Positions 15,379-23,022 of a DNA stretch of 64,000 nucleotides are shown here, one piece after another. The notes under the pieces were generated by a model, which was given only the letters and a program-made list of their open reading frames with translations, did not search any database and had not been told where the DNA came from. Origin of the DNA: Acrocarpospora pleiomorpha (GTDB taxonomy: Bacteria > Actinomycetota > Actinomycetes > Streptosporangiales > Streptosporangiaceae); the NCBI RefSeq assembly GCF_009687885.1, contig NZ_BLAF01000042.1, positions 1 through 64,000 on the forward strand, given 5' to 3'. Made by a program: the position numbers and the translations under genes. Numbering within the stretch: position 1 is the first letter of the stretch; the number at the start of each line of letters is the position of its first letter.

Positions 15379-17113
15379 CGCCAATCGCGGTGAGATCGCC
15401 GTTCGGATCGCCCGCGCGTGCGCGGACGCGGGCCTGGGCAGCGTCGCCGTCTACGCCGACCAGGATCTGGACGCGCTACACGTGAAAGTCGCCGACGAGG
15501 CCCGCGCGTTGAACGGTCAGAGCCCGGCGGAGACCTACCTGGACATCGGCAAGCTGCTGGCGATCGCGCGGGAGACCGGCGCGGACGCGGTGCACCCCGG
15601 CTACGGCTTCCTGGCCGAGAACGCCGCCTTCGCCCAGGCTGTCCTGGACGCGGGGCTGACCTGGATCGGTCCGCCCCCGGCGGCGATCACCGCGCTCGGC
15701 GACAAGGTCCAGGCCAGGCACATCGCCCAGCGGGTCGGCGCGCCCCTGGTGGCGGGCACCCCCGACCCCGTCTCCGGCGTGGAAGAAGTCGTCGCCTTCG
15801 CCGAGGAACACGGCCTGCCGATCGCGATCAAGGCCGCTTTCGGCGGCGGCGGGCGCGGCCTCAAGGTGGCCAGAACCCTGACGGAGATCCCCAGCCTGTA
15901 CGAATCAGCGGTCCGCGAGGCGGTTACCGCCTTCGGCCGGGGCGAATGTTTCGTGGAACGCTACCTGGACCGCCCCCGGCACGTCGAAACCCAGTGCCTG
16001 GCCGACAGCCACGGCAACGTCGTCGTGGTCAGCACCCGGGACTGCTCGCTGCAGCGCCGCCACCAGAAGCTGGTCGAGGAGGCCCCGGCGCCGTTCCTGA
16101 CCGACGACCAGCTCACCCTGCTCTACGACAGCTCCAAGGCCATCCTCCGCGAGGCCGGCTACGTCGGTGCCGGGACCTGCGAGTTCCTGGTCGGCCAGGA
16201 CGGCACGATCTCGTTCCTCGAGGTGAACACCCGCCTCCAGGTGGAGCACCCGGTCACCGAGGAGGTGGCGGGCGTGGATCTGGTCCGCGAGATGTTCCGG
16301 ATCGCCGACGGGGAGGCGCTCGGCTACGACGACCCCGTGCTGTGCGGCCACTCCATCGAGTTCCGCGTCAACGCGGAGGACGCGGGCCGCGGTTTCCTAC
16401 CCGCGCCGGGCACGCTGGTCGCGATGCGCGCCCCGGCGGGCCCCGGAGTGCGGCTCGACTCCGGCTACGAGGCCGGGATGACCGTCCCCCAGTCGTTCGA
16501 CTCCCTGGTGGCCAAGCTGATCGTGACCGGGGCGACCCGGCGGCAGGCGCTGGAGCGGGCCCGCCGGGCGCTGGCCGAGTTCGAGATCGACGGCATGCCC
16601 ACCGTGCTGCCGTTCCATCGCGCGGTGGTCGACGACCCGGCGTTCACCGGCGAACCGTTCTCCGTGCACACCCGATGGATCGAAACCGAGTTCGTGAACC
16701 AGATCCCGCCGTACGCCGGGGCGGTCGAGGTGGCCGAGGCCGAGGGGCGGGAGCGGATCACCGTGGAGGTGGGCGGGAAGCGGCTGGAAGTGGTGCTTCC
16801 GGCCGGGTTCGGGGGCGCCGGCCGTACTGAGACGAGGCAGGCGCAGCGGGCGCCCAGGCGGGCGGGTGGTGGGGCGAGGAAGGCGGCGGCGAGCGGGGAC
16901 GCGCTGGTCAGCCCGATGCAGGGGACCATCGTGAAGGTGGAGCGCGCGGACGGGGACGCGGTGGCCGCCGGGGACGTCGTCGTGGTGCTGGAGGCCATGA
17001 AGATGGAGCAGCCGCTGACCGCGCACAAGTCCGGCACGATCACCGGCCTGGCCGCGGCGGTCGGGCAGACGGTGACCGCCGGGTCGGTCATCTGTGAGAT
17101 CAAGGAAGCGTGA
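15362..17113 (+). CDS. accA: Acetyl/propionyl-CoA carboxylase alpha subunit (biotin carboxylase + BCCP)
   Basis: 583 residues, GTG start with GGGGAGGA nine bases upstream. Biotin carboxylase N-domain begins KVLIANRGEIAVRI; the ATP-grasp glycine loop AFGGGGRGLKV is near residues 160-170, and EVNTRLQVEHPVTEE carries catalytic residues. After an Ala/Arg-rich linker comes a biotinyl domain with EAMKMEQ, biotin on Lys547. The size and fusion match actinobacterial AccA1/AccA3 subunits, which charge biotin for acetyl- or propionyl-CoA carboxylation with AccD partners. No accD gene lies in this window, so the substrate cannot be told. Confidence 0.95.
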   Translation: MEKVLIANRGEIAVRIARACADAGLGSVAVYADQDLDALHVKVADEARALNGQSPAETYLDIGKLLAIARETGADAVHPGYGFLAENAAFAQAVLDAGLTWIGPPPAAITALGDKVQARHIAQRVGAPLVAGTPDPVSGVEEVVAFAEEHGLPIAIKAAFGGGGRGLKVARTLTEIPSLYESAVREAVTAFGRGECFVERYLDRPRHVETQCLADSHGNVVVVSTRDCSLQRRHQKLVEEAPAPFLTDDQLTLLYDSSKAILREAGYVGAGTCEFLVGQDGTISFLEVNTRLQVEHPVTEEVAGVDLVREMFRIADGEALGYDDPVLCGHSIEFRVNAEDAGRGFLPAPGTLVAMRAPAGPGVRLDSGYEAGMTVPQSFDSLVAKLIVTGATRRQALERARRALAEFEIDGMPTVLPFHRAVVDDPAFTGEPFSVHTRWIETEFVNQIPPYAGAVEVAEAEGRERITVEVGGKRLEVVLPAGFGGAGRTETRQAQRAPRRAGGGARKAAASGDALVSPMQGTIVKVERADGDAVAAGDVVVVLEAMKMEQPLTAHKSGTITGLAAAVGQTVTAGSVICEIKEA

Positions 17114-17208
17114 CCGTGCGTGGGTTCTCCATTCGCCGGATACGGTGGGTTCGAGGGAACCATCGCGCATCGCCGTTCGTCCTGAAGGGCGAAGGAGGCC
17201 TGAAAGCC

Positions 17209-18588
17209 GTGACCAAAACCCATCCGCTGCGCCGCGTGGGGGCCGCCGCGGCGGCTCTGTTCGTCGGGCTGGCAGCGTTGTTCATGCTGAGCCCGGCGGC
17301 CCGCGCCGCCGCCCCGCCCGACGTGGCGACCGCGTTGGCCAGCTGGCAGTCCGGAGACCCGCTCTTCGTCCTGTCAGGCTCGCCGCTCAACTCCGAGCAG
17401 CAGGCCGGAGTCCGCGAGGCGCTGAAGGAATCCAAGGCCAAGATCTACGGAGTGGCGCTGCCCGACGGCTCGGTCGCCGAGGCCGAGGCGGGCCAGTTCA
17501 TGATCCAGGCGCTCGACGCCCTGGACAAGGCCGGGCGATCGAACGCGACGGTGGTCGTGCTGGACGGCATGAGCCTGTTCGCCGCGTCGAAGGCCCTTCC
17601 GGCCGGTGCGCCCGCCACGCTGGCCAACCTGGCCACCTCTCACAACAGCGATGTCGTCGCCGGCATGAAGGACTTCACGAACCGGGTCAACCTGGTCATC
17701 GGCGGTGAGTCGCGCAAGGCGCGGAGCGCGGAGTCGCTGGCCAACCCGGGCGCGGGCTCAGCCGCGATCTGGTACGGGCTGCTGGGCGTCGCCGTGATCG
17801 GCGGCGGTGGCCTGTGGCTCATCTCCCGCCGGATGAAGCGGCAGCGTGAGGCCAAGGAAGCCGCCGAGCTGGCCGCCGTCAAGAAGACGGTGGAGGAGGA
17901 CGTGACCAAGTTCGGCGAGGAGATCACCGCGCTGGACCTGGACGCTCGCATGTTGCCCGCGGCCGGCACCGACACCGACTGGCAGCACGCGCTCGACTCC
18001 TACGAGAAGGCCAAGACCGAACTGGCCGCGACCAAGCGCGCCGACGAGTTGCGCACGGTCACCGCCACGCTGGAGGACGGCCGCTACGCGCTGGCCGTGG
18101 TGAAGGCGAAGGTCAACAAGGAGCCGGTGCCGGAACGGCTGGCCCCCTGCTTCTTCAACCCGCAGCACGGGCCTTCGGTCCGCAACGTGCGCTGGGCTCC
18201 GCCCGGGGGCGCGCTGCGGGACGTGCCCGCCTGCGCGATGGACGCCCAGGCCATCGAGCGGGGCTTCGACCCGCAGATGCGCGAGGTCGTGCTGCCGAAC
18301 GGGCAGCGCGCGCCGTATTGGAACGCCGGTCCGGCCTACCAGCCCTATGCGTCGGGTTACTACGGCGGATTCGACGGCGGCGGCCTGCTGACCGGCATGC
18401 TGGTCGGCACCATGCTCGGCAGCGCCTTCGGCGGCTTTGGCATGGGTGGGTACGGCGCGGGTTACGCCGACGGTCTGGCCGCTGACGGCGGCGGGGACTG
18501 GGGCGGCGGAGGCGGCGACTTCGGAGGCGGCGGCGATTGGGGCGGCGGCGACTTCGGCGGCGGAGATTTCGGAGGCGGCGACTGGTAG
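17209..18588 (+). CDS. Secreted/membrane protein with TPM-like extracellular domain and Gly-rich tail
   Basis: 459 residues from GTG 17209 (GAAGGAGG 10 nt upstream). Signal peptide or first helix at 11-34, an extracytoplasmic domain (~36-180) reminiscent of TPM-domain proteins (IYGVALPDGS, VVVLDGMSLF), a second helix at ~187-205, then a cytoplasmic helical domain (228-302) with EEDVTKFGEEITALD and a later LDSYEKAK. Next comes a Cys-containing segment (CFFNPQHGPSV ... VPAC), then a tail rich in Gly, Asp and Trp (WGGGDFGGGDF, ~382-459). The helical domain recurs in the next gene. Family members occur in actinobacteria but have no established function. Confidence 0.8.
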   Translation: MTKTHPLRRVGAAAAALFVGLAALFMLSPAARAAAPPDVATALASWQSGDPLFVLSGSPLNSEQQAGVREALKESKAKIYGVALPDGSVAEAEAGQFMIQALDALDKAGRSNATVVVLDGMSLFAASKALPAGAPATLANLATSHNSDVVAGMKDFTNRVNLVIGGESRKARSAESLANPGAGSAAIWYGLLGVAVIGGGGLWLISRRMKRQREAKEAAELAAVKKTVEEDVTKFGEEITALDLDARMLPAAGTDTDWQHALDSYEKAKTELAATKRADELRTVTATLEDGRYALAVVKAKVNKEPVPERLAPCFFNPQHGPSVRNVRWAPPGGALRDVPACAMDAQAIERGFDPQMREVVLPNGQRAPYWNAGPAYQPYASGYYGGFDGGGLLTGMLVGTMLGSAFGGFGMGGYGAGYADGLAADGGGDWGGGGGDFGGGGDWGGGDFGGGDFGGGDW

Positions 18589-18595
18589 GTCGCCG

Positions 18596-18840
18596 CAGGA
18601 GTGCAGCCGCCGCGCGATGGTCAAGGCGGCTGCACGTTGCCGAGTTCTTGAGATTGTCGATATCCGGAGTGTGGCCGTAGCACGCGGTGGTCAAGGCGAC
18701 CTGCCGGGCACGCCATAGACGTCGTCGATATCCGGAGTGCAGCCGTCACGCGGCGGTCAAGACGGCCTGCCGGGTGCGCCATAGACGTCGTCGGTATCCA
18801 GAATGCAGCCGCCGAGCGGTGGTCAAGGCGGTTGCAAGGG
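18596..18840 (+). repeat. About 67-bp tandem repeat carrying hairpins, four copies
   Basis: Units offset by about 67, 68 and 66 bp (GATATCCGG at 18659 and 18727, GGTATCCAG at 18793, with an earlier partial unit from 18596). Each contains a GCAGCCG ... GGTCAAG-CGGC segment; copies 1, 3 and 4 can fold into the same kind of stem-loop. The whole 18589-18889 gap between genes is this array. Confidence 0.8.
18601..18635 (+). terminator. Perfect 11-bp hairpin after the TPM-like gene
   Basis: GTGCAGCCGCC (18601-18611) pairs with GGCGGCTGCAC (18625-18635) across a 13-nt loop, 13 bp after the stop codon. There is no U-tract, which is common for actinobacterial terminators. Confidence 0.7.
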
Positions 18841-18889
18841 GGCTGTAAGTGGTCGTGGGAGAATCTTGGTGTTCCCCCTGGAGGCCCTC

Positions 18890-20131
18890 GTGCGACGCAT
18901 TACCCCCCGTGTCACTCCGCTCTTTGTCGCCTTACTCGCCGTGCTCATCACCGTCCTGGTGGGCATCGTGCTGGCGATCATGCTGCCGGCGTCGGCGGCC
19001 GAATCCGCGGCCCGTCCCTGTGCGGTCGGCAGCGGTCCCAACCTGAGCGGCAAACGGTTCACCCGGGTCGAGCAGCTGCCGGCCAACCTGCGCTGTGCCA
19101 CGCTCACCAACGCGAAGCTGGACGAGCTCGATCTGACCCAGCGCGATCTGACCGGCGCGGTGCTGCGCGGCGCGTCGCTCAAGGAGGCCGACCTCACCCA
19201 GGCCCACCTGGAGTACGCGGACCTGCGCGGGGCCGACCTCACCTCGGCCGATCTCGGGCAGCTGGAGGCCAAGCAGGCCGACCTGCGCGGCGCGATCCTG
19301 ATCGACGCCGAGGCGGGCCAGGCCGAGTTCCCGCACGCGGATCTCAGCAAGGCGGTGCTGGCCAGGGCGGTGCTCACCCAGGCCACCTTCACCAACGCCA
19401 AGCTGGTCGGGGCCGACCTGAACCAGGCCACCATGGGCCAAATCAAGGCGCGCACCGCGAACTTCAGCCAGGCGAAGATGAAGGACGTCAAGCTGGGGCA
19501 GGCTCAGCTGCAGCACACGGTGTTCAAGGACGCCGACCTGACCGGCGCTACCTTCACCCAGGCCGAGTTGCAGGGCGCCGACTTCACCGGAGCGATTATC
19601 ACGTCGGCCTCGTTCATCCAGGCCAGTGATGTGAATCTGACCGGGGCACGGGGTGAGGGCAGCAATGTCCCCTCCGACGCGATCGTGGCTCCAGCGGAAG
19701 AGACCCAGGCGGCCGAGGACGAGCGGCCCGCGTCCACCGATACCCCCCGTTCCTCCGGCGGGATCTCCCCGGCCTTGATGGTGGTGCTGGTCAGCGCTTT
19801 CGGCCTGAGCATGACGCTGCTGATATGGGGGCTCAGCAGCGGACGCAGGAAACGCTCCCACGCCACATTCGCGATGGCCAGGCACGCCGCCGAGGAGGAT
19901 GTCACCCGGTTCGGCGAGGAGATCGACACGCTCGACTTCGAGATGAAGGTCAAGGCGGTGAGCGGGCCCAGTCACGACTGGCGGGCGGCGCTCGACGCGT
20001 ACGAGGCGGCGAAGCAGGCTCTAATGCTGGCCCGCACGCCCGGCGAGCTGCACGCGGCCGCGGCGGCCGTGCATCATGGGCGGCTGGCGCTGCACCGGGT
20101 CAGGGCCAGCATGGGCAGGACCTACAGCTAG
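18890..20131 (+). CDS. Pentapeptide-repeat membrane protein sharing a cytoplasmic domain with its neighbour
   Basis: 413 residues from GTG 18890 (GGAGG five bases upstream; a GTG at 18869 is an alternative). First helix/signal at ~8-34, then an extracytoplasmic right-handed pentapeptide-repeat domain (~70-250) with many A(D/N)Lxx units (ADLTQ, ADLRG). An acidic linker follows, then a second helix at ~294-314 and a cytoplasmic domain (334-408) with EEDVTRFGEEIDTLDFE and DWRAALDAYEAAKQAL. That last domain is clearly homologous to residues 228-302 of the preceding gene product. The topology suggests an extracellular interaction module linked to a common intracellular module. Function unknown. 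The stop overlaps the convergent flavoenzyme gene by CTAG. Confidence 0.85.
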   Translation: MRRITPRVTPLFVALLAVLITVLVGIVLAIMLPASAAESAARPCAVGSGPNLSGKRFTRVEQLPANLRCATLTNAKLDELDLTQRDLTGAVLRGASLKEADLTQAHLEYADLRGADLTSADLGQLEAKQADLRGAILIDAEAGQAEFPHADLSKAVLARAVLTQATFTNAKLVGADLNQATMGQIKARTANFSQAKMKDVKLGQAQLQHTVFKDADLTGATFTQAELQGADFTGAIITSASFIQASDVNLTGARGEGSNVPSDAIVAPAEETQAAEDERPASTDTPRSSGGISPALMVVLVSAFGLSMTLLIWGLSSGRRKRSHATFAMARHAAEEDVTRFGEEIDTLDFEMKVKAVSGPSHDWRAALDAYEAAKQALMLARTPGELHAAAAAVHHGRLALHRVRASMGRTYS

Positions 20132-21519
20132 ATCCCGGCGGTCAGTGGGGACATCAGGCGGCGGGCGGCTTCGGTGATCGAGCCGGACAGTGAGGGGTAG
20201 ACGGCGAACGTGTGGGCCAGCTGGTCCACCGTGAGCCGGTGTTGCACGGCCACCGACAGGGCCAGGATCAGTTCGGAGGCGCGCGGTGCGACGACCACGC
20301 CGCCGAGCACGATGCCGGTGTTCGGGCGGCAGAACAGCTTGACGAAGCCGTCGTTGAAGCCCTGCATCTTGGCCCGCGCGTTGGTGGCCAGCGGCAGCTT
20401 GACGACTTTCGCCTCGATCTCCCCCGCCTCGACCTGCTTCTGCGACACGCCGACGGCGGCGATCTCCGGGTCGGTGAAGATGTTGGAGGCCACGGTGGCC
20501 AGCCGGATCGGCTGCACGGCCTCGCCGAGCGCGTGCCAGACCGCGATCCGGCCCTGCATGGCGGCCACCGAGGCGAGCATGAGCACGCCGGTGCAGTCCC
20601 CCGCCGCGTACACCCCCGGCGCGGAGGTCCTGGACACCTTGTCCACCTCGATGAAGCCGTTGCGGTCGAGTTTGACGCCGTTGTCCTCCAGGCCGATGCC
20701 GCTGGTGTTGGGCACCATGCCGACGGTCATCAGGCAGTGGGTGCCCTCGGCGGTCCTGCCGTCCTCCAGCGTGACGACCACGCCGTGCGCGGTGCGCTTG
20801 ACCGAGGCGGCCCGGGACCGGCCCATCACGTTCATGCCGCGCCGCCGGTAGACGTCTTCGAGCACCTCGGCCGCGTCCGCGTCCTCGTTGGGCATCATCC
20901 GGTCGCGGCTGGAGACCAGCGTGACCTCCGACCCCAGTGACTGGTACGCCCCCGCGAACTCGGCCCCGGTCACCCCGGAGCCGACCACGATCAGATGTTC
21001 CGGCAACTCCGTCAGGTCGTACATCTGACGCCAGGTAAGGATGCGCTCACCGTCAGGCTCGGCGCCGACCAGCACCCGCGGGGTGGCGCCGGTGGCCACG
21101 ATCACCACGTCGGCACGGATGGTGCGATTCCCCGCCCGCACCAGCTGGGGGTCGACCAGCCGCCCCTGCGCCCGGATGACCTCGACGTTCTCGGCCGCGA
21201 GCCGGGCCGCGATGTCGGCGGACTGGGCGTGGGCGAGTTCCTTGACCCGGCCGTTGACCAGCGGCATGTCGGCCACCGCGCCGCCCACGTCGCCGTCCTC
21301 GCCGCCGGTGAAATACACCCCCAGCGATTCGGCGTCCAGCAGCGCCTGCTTGCGCACGGACGTGGCGATCAGGGTCTTCGACGGCACGCAGTCGGTCAGC
21401 ACGCACGCGCCGCCGGGCCCGTCCTGTTCGACGACGGTCACCTGGGCGCCGAGCTGAGCGGCGACCAGCGCCGACTCGTAGCCGCCTGGCCCGCCGCCGA
21501 TGATCACTATCCTCGTCAC
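20128..21519 (-). CDS. lpdA: NAD(P)H-quinone dehydrogenase / LpdA-like flavoprotein disulfide reductase
   Basis: 463 residues from GTG 21519, about 10 nt after GGGAG; an ATG nine bases earlier is too close to that site. FAD loop VIIGGGPGGYESAL, redox pair in GGACVLTDCVPSKT (Cys-x4-Cys), NAD loop VVGSGVTGAEFAG, second FAD motif GVYAAGDCTG, and a C-terminal dimerisation domain. The neighbourhood (GGCT-like gene, pnp, mutase, add) matches that of mycobacterial LpdA (Rv3303c), a quinone reductase rather than a lipoamide dehydrogenase. Whether both cysteines act here is untested. Confidence 0.88.
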   Translation of the reverse strand: MTRIVIIGGGPGGYESALVAAQLGAQVTVVEQDGPGGACVLTDCVPSKTLIATSVRKQALLDAESLGVYFTGGEDGDVGGAVADMPLVNGRVKELAHAQSADIAARLAAENVEVIRAQGRLVDPQLVRAGNRTIRADVVIVATGATPRVLVGAEPDGERILTWRQMYDLTELPEHLIVVGSGVTGAEFAGAYQSLGSEVTLVSSRDRMMPNEDADAAEVLEDVYRRRGMNVMGRSRAASVKRTAHGVVVTLEDGRTAEGTHCLMTVGMVPNTSGIGLEDNGVKLDRNGFIEVDKVSRTSAPGVYAAGDCTGVLMLASVAAMQGRIAVWHALGEAVQPIRLATVASNIFTDPEIAAVGVSQKQVEAGEIEAKVVKLPLATNARAKMQGFNDGFVKLFCRPNTGIVLGGVVVAPRASELILALSVAVQHRLTVDQLAHTFAVYPSLSGSITEAARRLMSPLTAGI

Positions 21520-21625
21520 ATACCCCATTCTCCCGCATCGGAAGGGTAGCTAACGTAGGGGGCGCGAGGCGCGAGCATAAACACGTGGAATGCACGCGGG
21601 CGGGCGTGGCGGGGAGATCTTGGAT

Positions 21626-21631
21626 TAGGCT
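21626..21631 (+). promoter_or_regulatory. -10 element of a probable leaderless promoter
   Basis: TAGGCT ends eight bases before GTG 21640, with no Shine-Dalgarno between. This is the arrangement seen for leaderless actinobacterial transcripts. No clear -35. Confidence 0.45.
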
Positions 21632-21639
21632 AGGTCGCT

Positions 21640-22092
21640 GTGCCTGTCTACGCAGCGTTCGCCAGCAACATGGATCCCAAGCAGATGGCTGAGCGTGCCC
21701 CGCACTCTCCGATGCGGGGCTCTGGCTGGCTGGTCGGCTGGCGGCTGACCTTCGGCGGTGAGGACGTGCACTGGGAGGGTGCGCTCGCCACCATCGTGGA
21801 GGACCGCGACGAGCAGGTCTTCGTCGTGCTGTACGACGTGCCCGAGTGGGACGAGGCCTCCCTGGACCGGTGGACGGGCCTCGAACTGGGCCTCTACAAG
21901 CGGGTCCGGCTGCGGGTGGCGACGCTGGACGGCGACGTGCTGTCCTGGGTCTACGTGCTGGACTCCTACGAGGGCGGCCTGCCCTCGGCCCGCTACCTGG
22001 GCATCATCGCGGACGCGGCCGAGAAGGCGGGCGCCCCCGACGACTACGTCAAGGACCTGCGAAGCCGCCCCTGCAAATCCCTGGGCGACTAG
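21640..22092 (+). CDS. Gamma-glutamylcyclotransferase-like (AIG2/GGCT fold) protein
   Basis: 150 residues from GTG 21640. MPVYAAFASNMDPKQMAERAPHSP is the typical start of the actinobacterial GGCT-like family: the YxxY/SN strand at the N-terminus forms the substrate loop. VLYDVPEWDEASLDRWTG and LDGDVLSWVYVLDSYEGGLPS follow. It corresponds in position to Rv3304 of M. tuberculosis. The substrate is unknown; glutathione is absent from actinobacteria, so true GGCT activity is doubtful. Confidence 0.8.
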   Translation: MPVYAAFASNMDPKQMAERAPHSPMRGSGWLVGWRLTFGGEDVHWEGALATIVEDRDEQVFVVLYDVPEWDEASLDRWTGLELGLYKRVRLRVATLDGDVLSWVYVLDSYEGGLPSARYLGIIADAAEKAGAPDDYVKDLRSRPCKSLGD

Positions 22093-22103
22093 CTGTGCTT
22101 ATG

Positions 22104-22122
22104 GCCGATCCTCCGGATCGGC
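22104..22122 (+). terminator. Short perfect hairpin after the GGCT-like gene
   Basis: GCCGATCC and GGATCGGC pair around a TCC loop, 12 bp after the stop. The same core, GATCCTCCGGATC, recurs at 55277-55289. Confidence 0.55.
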
Positions 22123-22138
22123 GGGCTGCCTATTGGGA

Positions 22139-22153
22139 AATTTCGCTGAAATT
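22139..22153 (+). promoter_or_regulatory. AT-rich inverted repeat upstream of pnp (operator candidate)
   Basis: AATTTC-GCT-GAAATT, a 6-bp inverted repeat with a 3-bp centre in otherwise GC-rich DNA, about 65 bp before the PNP start. Confidence 0.35.
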
Positions 22154-22205
22154 CGGATGAATGATTCTGGCAGGTGGGGCGGCTGGGAGACTTCATGCCG
22201 TTCTG

Positions 22206-22211
22206 TACGCT
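22206..22211 (+). promoter_or_regulatory. -10 element of a probable leaderless promoter for pnp
   Basis: TACGCT ends seven bases before GTG 22219, and no Shine-Dalgarno precedes that GTG. It supports 22219 over the ATG at 22195, which does have GGGAGA upstream. Confidence 0.45.
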
Positions 22212-22218
22212 CGGTCCT

Positions 22219-23022
22219 GTGAGCAACGACGCGTATTCTCTCGCCGCCCAGGCCGCGGCCGCCCTGCAGGCCCGCACCGGGCTGGACGGTTTTGACGTGG
22301 CCCTGGTGATGGGGTCGGGCTGGGTGCCCGCCGCCGACGCGATCGGCGAGACGCTGGCCGAGGTGCCGGTGACCGAACTGCCCGGTTTCTCCGCGCCCGC
22401 CGTGGCCGGACACGCCGGCACCATCCGTGCGGTGCGCACCGAATCCGGCACCCACGCCCTGATCTTCCTGGGCCGCACCCACCTGTACGAGGGCCGCGGC
22501 GTCGAACCGGTCGTGCACGGCATCCGCACGGCCGCCGCCACCGGGGTGCGCGTGGTCGTGCTGACCAACGCGGCCGGCGGGCTGCGCCCGGAGACCCAGC
22601 GGGTCGGCGAGCCGGTGCTGATCAGCGACCACATCAACATGACCGGGGCCAACCCGCTCACCGGCTCCACCTTCTTGGACCTCACGAACGTGTACTCACC
22701 ACGCCTGCGCGCCCTCGCCAAGGAGGCCGACCCGACCCTGGCCGAAGGAGTCTATGTGGCCTTCCGCGGCCCGACGTACGAGACGCCCGCCGAGATCCGG
22801 ATGCTGCGCACGCTGGGCGGGGACATGATCGGCATGTCCACCGTGCTGGAGGCCATCGCGGCCCGCGAGGCCGGAGCCGAGGTGCTGGGCGTCTCGCTGG
22901 TCACCAACCCGGGGGCGGGCCTGGTCGGCGAGCCGCTCAACCACGAAGAGGTCCTGGCGGTGGGCAAGGCGACCGCGAAACGGATGGGCGTCCTGCTCAG
23001 CGAGGTCGTCAACAAGCTATGA
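22219..23022 (+). CDS. punA: Purine nucleoside phosphorylase
   Basis: 267 residues. Trimeric (PNP/MTAP) family: phosphate loop VMGSGWVPAAD, FLGRTHLYEG, NAAGGLRPETQ, FRGPTYETPAEIRMLR (base/ribose pocket) and IGMSTVLEA. It splits inosine, guanosine and deoxy forms with phosphate to base plus (deoxy)ribose-1-phosphate. Start GTG 22219 fits family length; an ATG at 22195 with a good ribosome-binding site would add eight residues. It overlaps the mutase gene as ATGA, so the sugar phosphate producer and a sugar-phosphate mutase are co-translated. Confidence 0.93.
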   Translation: MSNDAYSLAAQAAAALQARTGLDGFDVALVMGSGWVPAADAIGETLAEVPVTELPGFSAPAVAGHAGTIRAVRTESGTHALIFLGRTHLYEGRGVEPVVHGIRTAAATGVRVVVLTNAAGGLRPETQRVGEPVLISDHINMTGANPLTGSTFLDLTNVYSPRLRALAKEADPTLAEGVYVAFRGPTYETPAEIRMLRTLGGDMIGMSTVLEAIAAREAGAEVLGVSLVTNPGAGLVGEPLNHEEVLAVGKATAKRMGVLLSEVVNKL

